Positions 49,763 through 59,404 of a stretch of 64,000 bases of DNA are shown here, in pieces. How positions within the stretch are numbered: the stretch's first letter is position 1; every line of letters starts with the position of its first letter. Source of the DNA: Paraburkholderia sp. D15 (GTDB lineage Bacteria > Pseudomonadota > Gammaproteobacteria > Burkholderiales > Burkholderiaceae); the NCBI RefSeq assembly GCF_029910215.1, contig NZ_CP110395.1:3968001-4032000 (forward strand), written 5' to 3'. Both the position numbers and the translations under genes were made by a program. Below the pieces are notes generated by a model. The model was not told the DNA's origin, did not search any database, and saw only the letters and a program-made list of their open reading frames with translations.

Positions 49763-50899
49763 ATGACCATGGCGATGTCGAAGGGCAAGCGCTGGATCGT
49801 CGCCGTCGCGGGCGTGCTGCTGGTATTGATCGTCGTCGCGGTCGGCGCGTTGCAATACGCCCAGCGCGAAGTGAAGGCGCGCGTGGTCGCCGCGCTCGGC
49901 CCATTGGGCAGCGCCGGAAGCATCGACGTCGGCTTCACCTCGGTTCACCTCACCAACGTCGTCCTTAAAGCGCCACCCGGTTGGCCCGCCGGCGACCCGC
50001 TGCGCGCGGACGAGATCACGCTCACGCCGGACATCCACGATCTGATCGCTCACCGCATGCACATTCGCAGCGTGGTGGTGCGCGGCTTCGACATGGCCGT
50101 GCTGCGCTCGAAGGACGGCTCGCTGAACCTGCTGCCGAACCTGCGCGAATCGCTCAACAGGAACGAGGCCGAACAACCGGCCAGCGGTACGACGGCTGCG
50201 GGTACACCTCGTGAAAAGCTCGTCGATCACATCAGCTTCGAGCAGGGCAATTTCCACTTCTACGACATGACGGTCGGGCCGCCGGCCTTCAAGGTGACGG
50301 TCAGCGACGCAACCGCGACCGTCGATCATCTGCATCTGCCGGCGCTGACCGAGCCGACCCAGGTCGACCTCAGCGGCTCGATCAAGGGACCGTCGCATAC
50401 CGGCACGGTGACGTTCAACGGCTGGATCAGGATCGCCACCAAGGATTCGCAGACCACCAGCAAGCTACGCGGCGTCGACGTCGTGATGCTCGACCCGTAC
50501 CTGCTGAAGAAAGCCGGCGCGAAAGCGCAGGTGACCGGCGGCACAGTGGATCTCACCGTCGATTCGACCGTGCGCAACTATCAACTTCACGCGCCCGGCA
50601 CGGTGACGGTCCACAACCTGCAACTCGCCGACAGCGGCAATCCGCTCGACACCTTCATGTCGATTCCGACCAAGGCGGTAATCGCCGCGCTCAAGACGCA
50701 CAACGGCGACATCACGCTGCATTTCGTACTGGACGGGAATTTGCACGACCCGAAGTTCTCGGTGCGCGAAGGCATTCTGAAGCGGCTCGGTGCGGGTTTC
50801 GCGCAGACGCTGGGGGTCAGCGTCGAAGGCGTCGCGAAGGGTGCGGGAGAAACCGTGAAGGGTCTCGGGGACGCTTTAAAGAATCTGCTGGGACAGTAA
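49763..50899 (+). CDS. AsmA/DUF748-like periplasmic protein
   Basis: A 378-residue protein with one N-terminal membrane anchor (about 9-30). The long beta-rich periplasmic part resembles AsmA/DUF748 proteins, which belong to the repeating beta-groove (lipid-transfer-like) superfamily. Segments such as SIDVGFTSVHLTNVVLKAPPGW and LTPDIHDLIAHRMHIRSVVVRG are typical. Its end (EGVAKGAGETVKGLGDALKNLL) is an amphipathic helix. A GAGGAGA site precedes the ATG. Specific function is unknown. Confidence 0.75.
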   Translation: MTMAMSKGKRWIVAVAGVLLVLIVVAVGALQYAQREVKARVVAALGPLGSAGSIDVGFTSVHLTNVVLKAPPGWPAGDPLRADEITLTPDIHDLIAHRMHIRSVVVRGFDMAVLRSKDGSLNLLPNLRESLNRNEAEQPASGTTAAGTPREKLVDHISFEQGNFHFYDMTVGPPAFKVTVSDATATVDHLHLPALTEPTQVDLSGSIKGPSHTGTVTFNGWIRIATKDSQTTSKLRGVDVVMLDPYLLKKAGAKAQVTGGTVDLTVDSTVRNYQLHAPGTVTVHNLQLADSGNPLDTFMSIPTKAVIAALKTHNGDITLHFVLDGNLHDPKFSVREGILKRLGAGFAQTLGVSVEGVAKGAGETVKGLGDALKNLLGQ

Positions 50900-50921
50900 G
50901 CTACTGCGGACTTCAAAGGCC

Positions 50922-51545
50922 TCAAACCGGCAAGCCCAACTCCCGTAGTTGTGCTCCGGTCTGGGCGGCGCTCGTGTGATGCACCGCGTGCCACCCAAGC
51001 GCCGTCGCGGCATCGACGTTCTTCAGATTGTCGTCGATGAAGACCAGTTCGCCGGGCTCGATACCCGGCAGTTGCGCCTCGATCCGTTCGAACATGGCCG
51101 CGAAGATCGCCGGATCGGGTTTCGCCAGCCCCACTCGCCCCGACACCACGATGTCGCGAAACCGTCGCAGCACCGGGTAGTGCTCCCACGCGTACGGGAA
51201 AGTTTCGGCCGACCAGTTGGTCAGTCCGAATAGCGGCACCTCGGCGGCTTCTAGCTTTTCCATCAGCGCCACGCCGTCGTCCAGCAGGCCCGCCACCATT
51301 TCGTGCCAGCGCTCGTAGAACGCGCGAATCAGCGCTTCATGGCCGGGAAACTTCGCGATCAGCTCGGCTGTGGCGTCGGCGATCGACTGGCCGCCGTCCT
51401 GCCGGATCACCCAATCCATCGAACAGACATGCGTGAGAAACCAGCGGCGTTCGGCCTCGTCCGGAATCAGCTTGCTGTACAGATACTCGGGACTCCAGTC
51501 GATCAGCACGCCGCCGAAATCGAACACCACCGCCTTGATCGCCAT
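50922..51545 (-). CDS. HAD-superfamily hydrolase (subfamily IA, variant 3)
   Basis: Haloacid dehalogenase-like phosphatase of 207 residues. Motif I is VVFDFGGVLIDW, motif II is FGLTNWS, motif III is LAKPDPAIF, and motif IV is VFIDDNLKNVDAA. It resembles the YihX group of sugar-phosphate phosphatases (alpha-glucose-1-P phosphatase type). Substrate not deducible. It lies 38 bases downstream of the aminopeptidase gene and is probably cotranscribed. Confidence 0.88.
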   Translation of the reverse strand: MAIKAVVFDFGGVLIDWSPEYLYSKLIPDEAERRWFLTHVCSMDWVIRQDGGQSIADATAELIAKFPGHEALIRAFYERWHEMVAGLLDDGVALMEKLEAAEVPLFGLTNWSAETFPYAWEHYPVLRRFRDIVVSGRVGLAKPDPAIFAAMFERIEAQLPGIEPGELVFIDDNLKNVDAATALGWHAVHHTSAAQTGAQLRELGLPV

Positions 51546-51583
51546 GCCTGCTCCGTGGGTTGAATCGCTGCGTTGCGCGCCGC

Positions 51584-53401
51584 TCAGACAGGTTGCGTAC
51601 GCAGTTCGAGCCAGGTCTTGACGTCGCCGGACACATGCGGCGACAGCCGCGCGCGCACCGTCTCGTGATAGGCGTTGAGCCACGCGCGCTCGTCTTCGCG
51701 CAGCAGAGACAGGTCGAGGCAGCGCGTGTCGATCGGGCACAGCGTCAGGGTTTCGAACTTGAGGAAATCGCCAAACTCGGTTTTTTCGGCCGGCACGTTC
51801 AGCACGAGGTTTTCGATCCGCACGCCCCACTTGCCCGGCCGGTAGATGCCCGGCTCGACCGACGTGATCATGCCTTCTTCCATCGCGGTCCATGGCTCGG
51901 CGGGCGCGTAGTGCGAAATCACCTGCGGGCCTTCGTGGACGTTCAGGAAGTAGCCCACGCCGTGACCGGTGCCGTGACCGTAGTCGGCGCCGGCTTCCCA
52001 GATCGGCGCGCGGGCGATCGCGTCGAGCATCGGCGAACGGATGCCGCGCGGGAATTGCGCGCGCGACAACGCCATCGTGCCCTTCAGTACGATCGTGAAA
52101 TCGCGCCGTTGCGCGTCGCTGATCGTGCCGACCGGGATGACGCGGGTGATGTCGGTGGTGCCGCTCAGGTATTGCGCGCCCGAGTCGATCAGCAGCAGAC
52201 CGTCGCCCTCGATCACCGAATGCGACGCTTCGGTCGCGCGATAGTGCGGCATCGCGCCGTTCGCGTTGAAACCGGCGATAGTCGCGAAGCTCAGCGATAC
52301 GAAGCCCGGACGGCGCGCACGCGCCGCCGTCAGACGTTCGTCGATGGTCATTTCGGTAATCGCCTCGCCGCCCGCGAGCGCCGCTTCGAGCCAGGTGAAG
52401 AACTCCGCGAGCGCCGCGCCGTCCTGCTCCATCGTCTCGCGCACATGCTCGGCTTCTGCTTCGGTCTTGCGCGATTTGAAGAAGGTGGACGGATTCACCG
52501 CCTCGGCCACCGTCACCGTGGAGGGGACCGATTGCAGCGAGCCGTAGGTGATCCGGCGCGGATCGATCAGCAGCGTGCTGCCGGCGGGCAGCGCGGCCAG
52601 CGCATCGGCGGCCTTCGCGTAGGGCTCGACGCTGATGCCGTCGCGCGCCAGCGCATCGGCCAGCGTCTGCGGCACCTTGCCGTCCGACACGAACAGCGCC
52701 GCGCGATCGACGCCGATCAGCGCGTGCGCGACGAACACCGGGTTATAGCTGACATCGGCGCCGCGCAGATTCAGCAGCCACGCGAGGTCGTCGAGCGTGG
52801 AAATGAAGTGCCACTGCGCGCCCTTCTCCGCCATCGCGCGACGAATCTGCGCAAGCTTGTCGGCTCGCGCGACGCCCGCGTGCGGTGCGACGTGTTCGAA
52901 CACCGCGGCCGCCGGCAACGACGGACGCTGCGGCCAGATCGCGTCGAACAGATCGACGTTGGTGCGCAGGTTCACGCCGCGCGCGCCGAGCGCCTGGTTC
53001 AGCGCACGGGCAGCCGCGACGCCGAGCACCGCGCCGTCCACGCCGACCGTCGCCCCGCTCGCGACGTTTTGCGCGAGCCATTCGACGTGCGGCGCGGTCT
53101 GCTGCCCGCCGGTCATCTTCATCAACTGGACGCCCGTGCCGGCAAGTTGCGCATTGGCCTGTTCCCAATAGCGGCTGTCGGTCCAGACGCCCGCGAAATC
53201 CGCGGTCACGACCAGCGTTCCCGCCGAACCGGTGAAGCCCGACAGCCATTGGCGGCCTTGCCAGCGTCCCGGTAGATACTCGGACAGATGCGGATCGGCC
53301 GACGGCACGAGGTACGCAGCGACGCCTTCGCGCGCCATCGCATCGCGCAAGGTCGCGAGCCGTTCGGGAATGGAGGAAGTTTCGGGGAGTCGTGCGTTCA
53401 T
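51584..53401 (-). CDS. pepP: M24B Xaa-Pro aminopeptidase
   Basis: Three-domain aminopeptidase P of 605 residues, the longer form of the family. Two creatinase-like N-terminal domains (about 1-300) precede a pita-bread catalytic domain. Metal ligands are seen in LLIDSGAQYLSGTTDITR, GHGTGHGVG, ITSVEPGIY and RIENLV. It removes N-terminal residues before proline. The start at 53401 follows AGGTGA by 6 bases. Relation to E. coli PepP is functional rather than close. Confidence 0.92.
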   Translation of the reverse strand: MNARLPETSSIPERLATLRDAMAREGVAAYLVPSADPHLSEYLPGRWQGRQWLSGFTGSAGTLVVTADFAGVWTDSRYWEQANAQLAGTGVQLMKMTGGQQTAPHVEWLAQNVASGATVGVDGAVLGVAAARALNQALGARGVNLRTNVDLFDAIWPQRPSLPAAAVFEHVAPHAGVARADKLAQIRRAMAEKGAQWHFISTLDDLAWLLNLRGADVSYNPVFVAHALIGVDRAALFVSDGKVPQTLADALARDGISVEPYAKAADALAALPAGSTLLIDPRRITYGSLQSVPSTVTVAEAVNPSTFFKSRKTEAEAEHVRETMEQDGAALAEFFTWLEAALAGGEAITEMTIDERLTAARARRPGFVSLSFATIAGFNANGAMPHYRATEASHSVIEGDGLLLIDSGAQYLSGTTDITRVIPVGTISDAQRRDFTIVLKGTMALSRAQFPRGIRSPMLDAIARAPIWEAGADYGHGTGHGVGYFLNVHEGPQVISHYAPAEPWTAMEEGMITSVEPGIYRPGKWGVRIENLVLNVPAEKTEFGDFLKFETLTLCPIDTRCLDLSLLREDERAWLNAYHETVRARLSPHVSGDVKTWLELRTQPV

Positions 53402-53420
53402 CGGATTCACCTGCAAATAT

Positions 53421-53675
53421 TCAACGACGGGACAGCGCGCCGACCGTCACGGCAACGGCGATCAGCGCGACGGCGGTGCAAACCGGCCATTCGAGCGTAT
53501 CGCCATCATGAAAGAGCCCCGTTACATTGCCGGCCATGAGCGCGACGGCGGCGCCCACGACGCCGGCCAGCAGCGCCATCCACCAACGGACACGGCTAGC
53601 GCGGCGCAGCGGATGCAGCAACCAGCCGGCAAAGCCGATCGCCAAGCCCAACACGACGACACCAGGCCACCCCAT
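53421..53675 (-). CDS. Small three-helix membrane protein (GlsB/YeaQ/YmgE-like)
   Basis: An 84-residue protein with three hydrophobic segments (about 4-20, 31-50, 63-80) and Gly-rich helices. That layout resembles transglycosylase-associated small membrane proteins, though the match is weak. It ends 19 bases before the aminopeptidase start and may be cotranscribed with it. Function unknown. Confidence 0.6.
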   Translation of the reverse strand: MGWPGVVVLGLAIGFAGWLLHPLRRASRVRWWMALLAGVVGAAVALMAGNVTGLFHDGDTLEWPVCTAVALIAVAVTVGALSRR

Positions 53676-53702
53676 TAGCAGCCGACCCCGCGCGATTTCA
53701 GA

Positions 53703-53751
53703 TTTGTCTCATGGGCGCATGGGGCCAGGACAGCTAGCATTTTTGTCTCAT
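53703..53751. repeat. Direct repeat TTTGTCTCAT upstream of the response regulator
   Basis: The 10-mer TTTGTCTCAT occurs at 53703-53712 and 53742-53751, 39 bp apart, in the divergent spacer 53676-53878. It could be a regulator site; TATAGA at about 53756 is a possible -10. Confidence 0.5.
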
Positions 53752-53878
53752 TAACTATAGAAGTCAGCACGGCGCTTTCCGCATAGCGGTTGAGTTTAGG
53801 GGTCGGTGTGATGTTAGGCAAGCTGTAAGCCTTACGGAATCGCCTGGTTCGCGGTCATCGTCAAGCTGAAACCGCGCC

Positions 53879-54589
53879 ATGCGAATCGCCCTTATCGAGC
53901 CGGACTTGCCCCACGCGAAACTGATCGGCCGGCTGATTTTCGCCGGCGGCCACGCCTGCGAACACTTCACGTCGAGCGCCCCGTTCCTGCAACGCGCGGC
54001 CGACGAATTCTTCGACCTTCTCCTCACCGAAAACTGGGCCGGCGATCATTGCGCCGAAGACGTGATTCCGCTCGCCCGCGCCGTCCTGCCGGGCCTGCCG
54101 GTCGTCGTGCTGATGACGGCGCCGCGCGAAAGCCAGATTGTCGCCGCACTGCACGCCGGCGCCGACGACTGTCTGAGCAAGCCCGTGCGCGGCCCCGAAA
54201 TGCTGGCCCGGGTCGAAGCCGTGCTGCGGCGCGCCGGGCTGCGCCGGCCGCTTCAGCGGCGACGCGACGTGATCGGCGGCTACACGTTCGATCCTGTCAC
54301 GCTCGCCGTCACATTCCGTAATCGAACCGTCTCGCTGACACCCAAGGAATTCCGCTTCGCGCAGTTGTTGTTCAGCAATCTGTCCCGGCCGGTATCCCGC
54401 GCGCACATCCTCGAAACGGTCTGGACGAGCCGGCGCGACGTAAGGTCGCGTACGGTCGACACTCACGCATCGCGGGTGCGGACCAAACTCCAGTTGCGCC
54501 CTGAACTGGGCTACAGCCTGACGCCTTTGTACGGTTTCGGCTATCAACTCGACGCGATTCCGCCGGGCGGCCCGGCAGCCCCGGAATAA
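53879..54589 (+). CDS. Orphan OmpR-family response regulator with atypical receiver
   Basis: A 236-residue protein with a receiver domain (about 1-118) and a C-terminal winged-helix domain (about 133-230; LTPKEFRFAQLLFSN, SRTVDTHASRVRTKL). The phospho-acceptor position in strand 3 (FDLLLTEN) holds E51 instead of Asp. The acidic pocket reads E7-P8-D9 instead of an acidic pair. T80 and K101 are kept. It probably works without phosphorylation, with Glu mimicking the phosphorylated state. No histidine kinase gene is adjacent. hemA lies 63 bases downstream on the same strand. Confidence 0.85.
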   Translation: MRIALIEPDLPHAKLIGRLIFAGGHACEHFTSSAPFLQRAADEFFDLLLTENWAGDHCAEDVIPLARAVLPGLPVVVLMTAPRESQIVAALHAGADDCLSKPVRGPEMLARVEAVLRRAGLRRPLQRRRDVIGGYTFDPVTLAVTFRNRTVSLTPKEFRFAQLLFSNLSRPVSRAHILETVWTSRRDVRSRTVDTHASRVRTKLQLRPELGYSLTPLYGFGYQLDAIPPGGPAAPE

Positions 54590-54620
54590 CGCGCCAACGA
54601 TGTAAGAATCATAGAAACGC

Positions 54621-54626
54621 TATAAT
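54621..54626 (+). promoter_or_regulatory. Candidate -10 element of hemA
   Basis: A perfect TATAAT hexamer lies 27 bases before the hemA ATG, in a short AT-rich gap. No recognisable -35 is found at 16-18 bp, so an activator may be needed. Confidence 0.45.
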
Positions 54627-54652
54627 ATTGGGCTAAACCATCGCTCCCCCAA

Positions 54653-55939
54653 ATGCAGCTTCTAACGATCGGAATCAATCACCACACTGCGCCAGTCGCC
54701 CTGCGCGAACGCGTGGCGTTTCCGCTCGAACAGATCAAACCTGCGTTGGACACCTTCAAGAGCGCATGGCTTGGCCGTACCGCCCGCACCGCGCCGGAAG
54801 CGGCGATTCTGTCCACCTGCAATCGCACCGAGCTTTACTGCGTCACCGACGACCAGGCTGCTCGCGAAGCCGCGATCCAGTGGCTATCGAAATACCACAA
54901 CCTGCCCATCGACGAACTCGCGCCGCACGTGTACGCGCTGCCGCAGTCGGAAGCCGTGCGCCACGCATTTCGCGTCGCGTCCGGCCTCGATTCGATGGTG
55001 CTCGGCGAAACGCAAATCGTCGGACAAATGAAGGACGCGGTGCGCACCGCGTCCGAAGCCGGCGCGCTCGGCACGTATCTGAACCAGTTGTTCCAGCGCA
55101 CGTTCGCGGTCGCGAAGGAAGTGCGCAGCACCACGGAAATCGGCGCGCAGTCGGTTTCCATGGCCGCCGCCGCCGTGCGCCTCGCGCAACGCATCTTCGA
55201 CAAGGTCTCGAACCAGCGCGTGCTGTTCATCGGCGCGGGCGAAATGATCGAACTGTGCGCCACGCACTTCGCCGCGCAGCAGCCGCGCGAACTGGTGGTC
55301 GCGAACCGCACCGCCGAACGCGGCACACGGCTCGCCGAGCGCTTCAATGGCCGCGCCATTCCGCTGTCCGAACTGCCCACACGCATGCACGAGTTCGACA
55401 TCATCGTGTCGTGCACGGCGTCCACCTTGCCGATCATCGGCCTGGGCGCGGTCGAACGGGCGGTGAAGGCACGCCGTCACCGCCCGATTTTCATGGTGGA
55501 TCTGGCGGTGCCGCGCGATATCGAACCCGAAGTCGGCCAGCTCGAAGACGTGTTCCTGTACACCGTCGACGACCTGGGCGCGATTGTCCGCGAAGGCAAT
55601 GCATCGCGCCAGGCCGCGGTCGCGCAGGCCGAGGCGATCATCGAAACGCGCGTGCAGAACTTCATGCAATGGCTCGACGCACGCAGCATCGTCCCGGTGA
55701 TCCGCCATATGCATACGCAGGCCGACGTGCTGCGGCGCGCCGAAGTCGAACGCGCGCAGAAAATGCTCGCGCGTGGCGACGATCCGGCGGCGGTGCTCGA
55801 AGCACTGTCGGAGGCGCTCACCAACAAACTGATCCACGGCCCCACGCACGCGCTGAATCGCGCGAGCAGCGAAAACCGTGACACGCTCATCGAACTGATG
55901 AGCGGTTTCTACAAACACTCCGGTTCCACGGAGCGTTAG
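54653..55939 (+). CDS. hemA: Glutamyl-tRNA reductase
   Basis: First committed enzyme of C5 tetrapyrrole synthesis, 428 residues. The catalytic C56 lies in ILSTCNRTE and the N-terminus [13 protein letters not shown] is typical. [17 protein letters not shown] and the NADPH motif [13 protein letters not shown] are intact. A C-terminal dimerisation helix bundle completes the family length. It reduces glutamyl-tRNA to glutamate-1-semialdehyde. hemA-prfA-prmC is a widely conserved order. Confidence 0.97.
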   Translation: MQLLTIGINHHTAPVALRERVAFPLEQIKPALDTFKSAWLGRTARTAPEAAILSTCNRTELYCVTDDQAAREAAIQWLSKYHNLPIDELAPHVYALPQSEAVRHAFRVASGLDSMVLGETQIVGQMKDAVRTASEAGALGTYLNQLFQRTFAVAKEVRSTTEIGAQSVSMAAAAVRLAQRIFDKVSNQRVLFIGAGEMIELCATHFAAQQPRELVVANRTAERGTRLAERFNGRAIPLSELPTRMHEFDIIVSCTASTLPIIGLGAVERAVKARRHRPIFMVDLAVPRDIEPEVGQLEDVFLYTVDDLGAIVREGNASRQAAVAQAEAIIETRVQNFMQWLDARSIVPVIRHMHTQADVLRRAEVERAQKMLARGDDPAAVLEALSEALTNKLIHGPTHALNRASSENRDTLIELMSGFYKHSGSTER

Positions 55940-56062
55940 CGGCGCAGCCCCCGCCGCGCGGTCCGCGCCACCTGCCGGTGGCCCGCGACGTGCTTCTGAC
56001 CAGGGCGTCAGCCCACTCCCCTAGTCGCCGTCCTTTCCGGAGCCCGCTCCGAACCCCGTCCG

Positions 56063-57145
56063 ATGAAAACGAGCATGCAACGCAAGCTCGACCAGCTCAC
56101 TACCCGGCTGGCCGAACTGAACGATCTGTTGAGCCGCGAGGACATCACCTCGAATCTCGATCAATACCGCAAGCTCACTCGCGAGCACGCGGAGCTCGGC
56201 CCCGTGGTCGAGCATTACGCGCTGTGGCGCCGGGCCATGAACGACGCGGCAACCGCGCAGGAATTGCTGACGGACGCATCCATGCGCGATTTCGCCGAAG
56301 AAGAAATTCGCGCGGCGCGTGAACGGATGGAAAAGCTCGGCGCCGAGCTGCAAAAAATGCTGTTGCCGAAAGATCCGAACGACGATCGCAACATCTTCGT
56401 CGAAATCCGCGCGGGTACGGGCGGCGACGAATCCGCGCTGTTCGCGGGCGATCTGCTGCGGATGTATCTGCGCTTCGCCGAACGCAACCGCTGGCAGGTC
56501 GAGATGATGTCGGCGAGCGAATCGGATCTCGGCGGTTACAAGGAAGTGATCGTGCGGATCGCCGGCGAAGCCGCGTATTCGAAGCTCAAATTCGAATCGG
56601 GCGGCCACCGTGTGCAGCGCGTGCCGGCCACCGAGACGCAAGGGCGCATCCACACGTCCGCTTGCACGGTCGCGGTCATGCCGGAAGCGGACGAAATCGG
56701 CGAAGTCGAAATCAATCCGGCCGATCTGCGCATCGACACGTTCCGCGCGTCGGGCGCGGGCGGTCAGCACATCAACAAGACGGATTCGGCGGTGCGGGTC
56801 ACGCACTTGCCGACCGGCATCGTCGTCGAATGTCAGGACGACCGCTCGCAGCACAAGAACAAGGATCGCGCGCTGAAGGTGCTGGCCGCGCGCATCAAGG
56901 ACAAGCAGTCGCACGAGCAGCAGGCGAAGGAAGCCGCCACGCGCAAGAGTCTGATCGGTTCGGGCGACCGTTCGGAGCGGATTCGCACGTATAACTTCCC
57001 GCAGGGGCGGCTCACCGATCACCGTATCAACCTGACGCTGTACCGCCTCGACGCGATCATGGACGGTGAACTCGACGAGTTGATCGCCGCGCTCGTCAGC
57101 GAGCATCAGGCCGAGTTGCTGGCATCGCTCGGCGATTCGGATTGA
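56063..57145 (+). CDS. prfA: Peptide chain release factor 1
   Basis: RF1, 360 residues, terminates translation at UAA and UAG. The GGQ motif is at 233-235 ([10 protein letters not shown]), where the Gln is methylated by PrmC. The codon-recognising PAT motif is at 188-190, diagnostic for RF1 rather than RF2. Starts [12 protein letters not shown]. prmC begins immediately after or overlapping the stop. Confidence 0.97.
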   Translation: MKTSMQRKLDQLTTRLAELNDLLSREDITSNLDQYRKLTREHAELGPVVEHYALWRRAMNDAATAQELLTDASMRDFAEEEIRAARERMEKLGAELQKMLLPKDPNDDRNIFVEIRAGTGGDESALFAGDLLRMYLRFAERNRWQVEMMSASESDLGGYKEVIVRIAGEAAYSKLKFESGGHRVQRVPATETQGRIHTSACTVAVMPEADEIGEVEINPADLRIDTFRASGAGGQHINKTDSAVRVTHLPTGIVVECQDDRSQHKNKDRALKVLAARIKDKQSHEQQAKEAATRKSLIGSGDRSERIRTYNFPQGRLTDHRINLTLYRLDAIMDGELDELIAALVSEHQAELLASLGDSD

Positions 57146-57162
57146 TCCGGACCGATCCGCCC

Positions 57163-58056
57163 ATGCCTTCCTTGCCGCCCGCCTTGTCCGCTTCGTCGTC
57201 CGGTTCTCCGTCTGACGCTTCGATCACGCCGGCCGCGTTGCTACGCGCGTCGCCGCTGTCGGCGCTCGAAGCGCGGATCCTGCTCACGCACGTGCTCGGC
57301 TGGCGTCCCACGCAGTTGATTACGCGCGCCGACGAAGCGCTCGATGCCGCATCCGTCGAACGTTATCGCGCGCTGGAGGCGCGACGGGTAGCCGGCGAAC
57401 CGGTCGCGCAACTGGTTGGCGCGCGCGAATTCTTCGGCCTCGATTTCGAGGTCACGCCGCATGTGCTGATTCCGCGGCCCGAAACCGAATTGCTGGTAGA
57501 AACCGCGCTGACGGCGCTGGAAGGTCTGTCGCGGCCCCGCGTCCTCGATCTGGGTACCGGCACTGGCGCGATCGCGGTGGCGATTGCGTCGATGCGGCCC
57601 GACGCGCAGGTCCACGCGCTCGATCGTTCCACCGATGCGCTCGCGGTCGCCACCCGCAACGCCGCACGCCTGCTCGATGCGAAACGCCCCGGCGGGGCCG
57701 TGCTGTTGAGCCAGAGCGACTGGTACGCCACGCTCGACGCGGCGTTGCGATTCGACGTGATCGTCAGCAATCCGCCGTATATCGCGAGCGGCGATCCGCA
57801 TTTGTCGGAAGGCGATCTGCGCTTCGAGCCGCGCGGCGCGCTCACCGACGAAGCCGACGGCCTCAGCGCGATTCGCGCGATTATCGCCGGTGCGCCTGCC
57901 CGTCTTGCCGCGAACGGCGTGCTATGGATCGAACATGGCTACGATCAGGCCGAAGCGGTCCGGGCGCTGCTGATCGCGCAAGGGTTCGCGCAGGTCCGCT
58001 CGGAGCGCGATCTGGCCGGCATCGAGCGGATCAGCGGCGGGCAGTTCCCCGGCTAG
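57163..58056 (+). CDS. prmC: Release factor glutamine methyltransferase PrmC
   Basis: SAM-dependent methyltransferase of 297 residues modifying the GGQ glutamine of RF1/RF2. Motif I is LDLGTGTGA (128-136) and the active-site NPPY is at 203-206 ([11 protein letters not shown]). The start is ambiguous. I chose the ATG at 57163. A TTG at 57142 overlapping the prfA stop would add seven residues and give translational coupling. Neither has a good ribosome-binding site. Confidence 0.93.
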   Translation: MPSLPPALSASSSGSPSDASITPAALLRASPLSALEARILLTHVLGWRPTQLITRADEALDAASVERYRALEARRVAGEPVAQLVGAREFFGLDFEVTPHVLIPRPETELLVETALTALEGLSRPRVLDLGTGTGAIAVAIASMRPDAQVHALDRSTDALAVATRNAARLLDAKRPGGAVLLSQSDWYATLDAALRFDVIVSNPPYIASGDPHLSEGDLRFEPRGALTDEADGLSAIRAIIAGAPARLAANGVLWIEHGYDQAEAVRALLIAQGFAQVRSERDLAGIERISGGQFPG

Positions 58057-58184
58057 GTTCGGGTCGCGCTGCCTCCACGTGCTCAGGCCGTCGTCGGGCA
58101 CTCAAGCGCCCTTCGGCCGGCTGTACCGAAATCCGCTATCATTTCAGCCTATTCCCTACACATCACGGAACCGCAAGGTCAGTC

Positions 58185-58496
58185 ATGGATACGCAACAAC
58201 GCATCAAGCAAATCGTCGACGAAAACGGCGTCGTCCTCTTCATGAAGGGCACGGCCCAGTTCCCGATGTGCGGTTTTTCCGGCCGCGCCATCCAGATCCT
58301 GAAAGCATGCGGCGTCGCGGAAATCAAGACCGTGAACGTCCTCGAAGACGACGAAGTCCGCCAGGGCATCAAGGTCTTCTCGAACTGGCCGACCATTCCG
58401 CAGCTGTACGTGAAAGGCGAGTTCGTCGGCGGGTCGGACATCATGATGGAAATGTACGAATCCGGCGAACTGCAGCAACTGTTCGCCGCGGCCTGA
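58185..58496 (+). CDS. grxD: Monothiol glutaredoxin (Grx4/GrxD)
   Basis: A 103-residue CGFS-type glutaredoxin with the active site C29-G-F-S32 ([10 protein letters not shown]). [23 protein letters not shown] is the glutathione-binding signature. Such proteins carry a glutathione-ligated 2Fe-2S cluster for delivery and partner with BolA. It is 128 bases after prmC on the same strand. Confidence 0.96.
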   Translation: MDTQQRIKQIVDENGVVLFMKGTAQFPMCGFSGRAIQILKACGVAEIKTVNVLEDDEVRQGIKVFSNWPTIPQLYVKGEFVGGSDIMMEMYESGELQQLFAAA

Positions 58497-58549
58497 GCGG
58501 CCGCGTTCCGAACGTTTTCGTCCGACCCTCACCTCAGGCGCCGCGAGCC

Positions 58550-59149
58550 ATGGAAACACGCGCTGCGGCGCCCCGCCGGCTGATCGTCGCGATCACCGGC
58601 GCCACCGGTGCCATCTACGGCATCCGGCTGCTTGAAACGCTGCGCAGGCTTGGCGGCGTCGAAAGTCATCTGCTGATCTCCAGCGCCGGCTGGCTCAACA
58701 TCCAGCACGAACTCCAGTTGGGCAAGGAAGACGTGCATCCGCTCGCGGATGTCGTCCATTCGGTGCGCGATGTCGGCGCGAGCATCGCGTCCGGTTCGTT
58801 TGCCACCGACGGCATGGTCGTCGCCCCCTGCTCGATGAAGACACTCGCCAGCGTCGCGCATGGTTTCTCCGACAACCTGATCACCCGCGCCGCCGACGTC
58901 ACGCTCAAGGAGCGCCGCCGGCTCGTGCTCATGGTGCGCGAAACGCCGTTCAACCTCGCGCATCTGCGCAATATGACGGCGGTCACGGAAATGGGCGGGG
59001 TGGTTTTTCCGCCGCTGCCGGCGTTTTATAACCAGCCTGCGTCGATCGACGAAATGGTCGATCACACGGTTGCGCGCGTGCTGGATCTGTTCGCGCTCGG
59101 GCCGGCCATGTCGCCGGCATGGCAGGGTTTGCGGGACGCGTCGGACTGA
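58550..59149 (+). CDS. ubiX: Flavin prenyltransferase UbiX
   Basis: Prenylated-FMN synthase of 199 residues. The flavin-binding start LIVAITGATGAIYGIRLLE and the segments SGSFATDGMVVAPCSMKTLA and LVLMVRETPFNLAHLRNM are intact. It makes the cofactor for UbiD decarboxylase in ubiquinone synthesis. It starts 53 bases after grxD. Aromatic-acid decarboxylase UbiX-like (Pad1) homologues are the only alternative. Confidence 0.95.
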   Translation: METRAAAPRRLIVAITGATGAIYGIRLLETLRRLGGVESHLLISSAGWLNIQHELQLGKEDVHPLADVVHSVRDVGASIASGSFATDGMVVAPCSMKTLASVAHGFSDNLITRAADVTLKERRRLVLMVRETPFNLAHLRNMTAVTEMGGVVFPPLPAFYNQPASIDEMVDHTVARVLDLFALGPAMSPAWQGLRDASD

Positions 59150-59328
59150 ACCCACGTTGCGGCGGCGGCTGCAGAACAGCAGGCCGTGACGCTTATCGTA
59201 TTGCACCGTCGCCGGAATCAGGTCTACCAGGCGTAAGCGTTGACGTCGATTCGGGCCATGTCGCGCCGTCGCCGACAACTCTCTCCATTAACAACAGCAG
59301 CGACACAATCAATTCCGGTTTCACCCGT

Positions 59329-59356
59329 TTATCAAACGCTGGTGCGAACTTATATT
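59329..59356 (+). promoter_or_regulatory. Candidate promoter of the LigB-type dioxygenase gene
   Basis: TTATCA (59329-59334) and TATATT (59351-59356) are separated by 16 bp. The predicted start near 59363 leaves a 42-base leader. Confidence 0.5.
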
Positions 59357-59404
59357 GATACCAACCCAACTGACCTGGCGCATCCTCGCGGCTGCGTTGC
59401 TGCC

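Noticed and set aside
47876..50398. Minus-strand open frame of 840 codons antisense to ettA
   Set aside because: It mirrors ettA and its neighbour, is Arg/His/Val-rich with no domain, and arises because the third codon positions of the real genes are G/C. Similar shadows lie at 64-2103, 18840-20492, 29941-31761, 35228-36907, 42798-44420 and 51560-53275.
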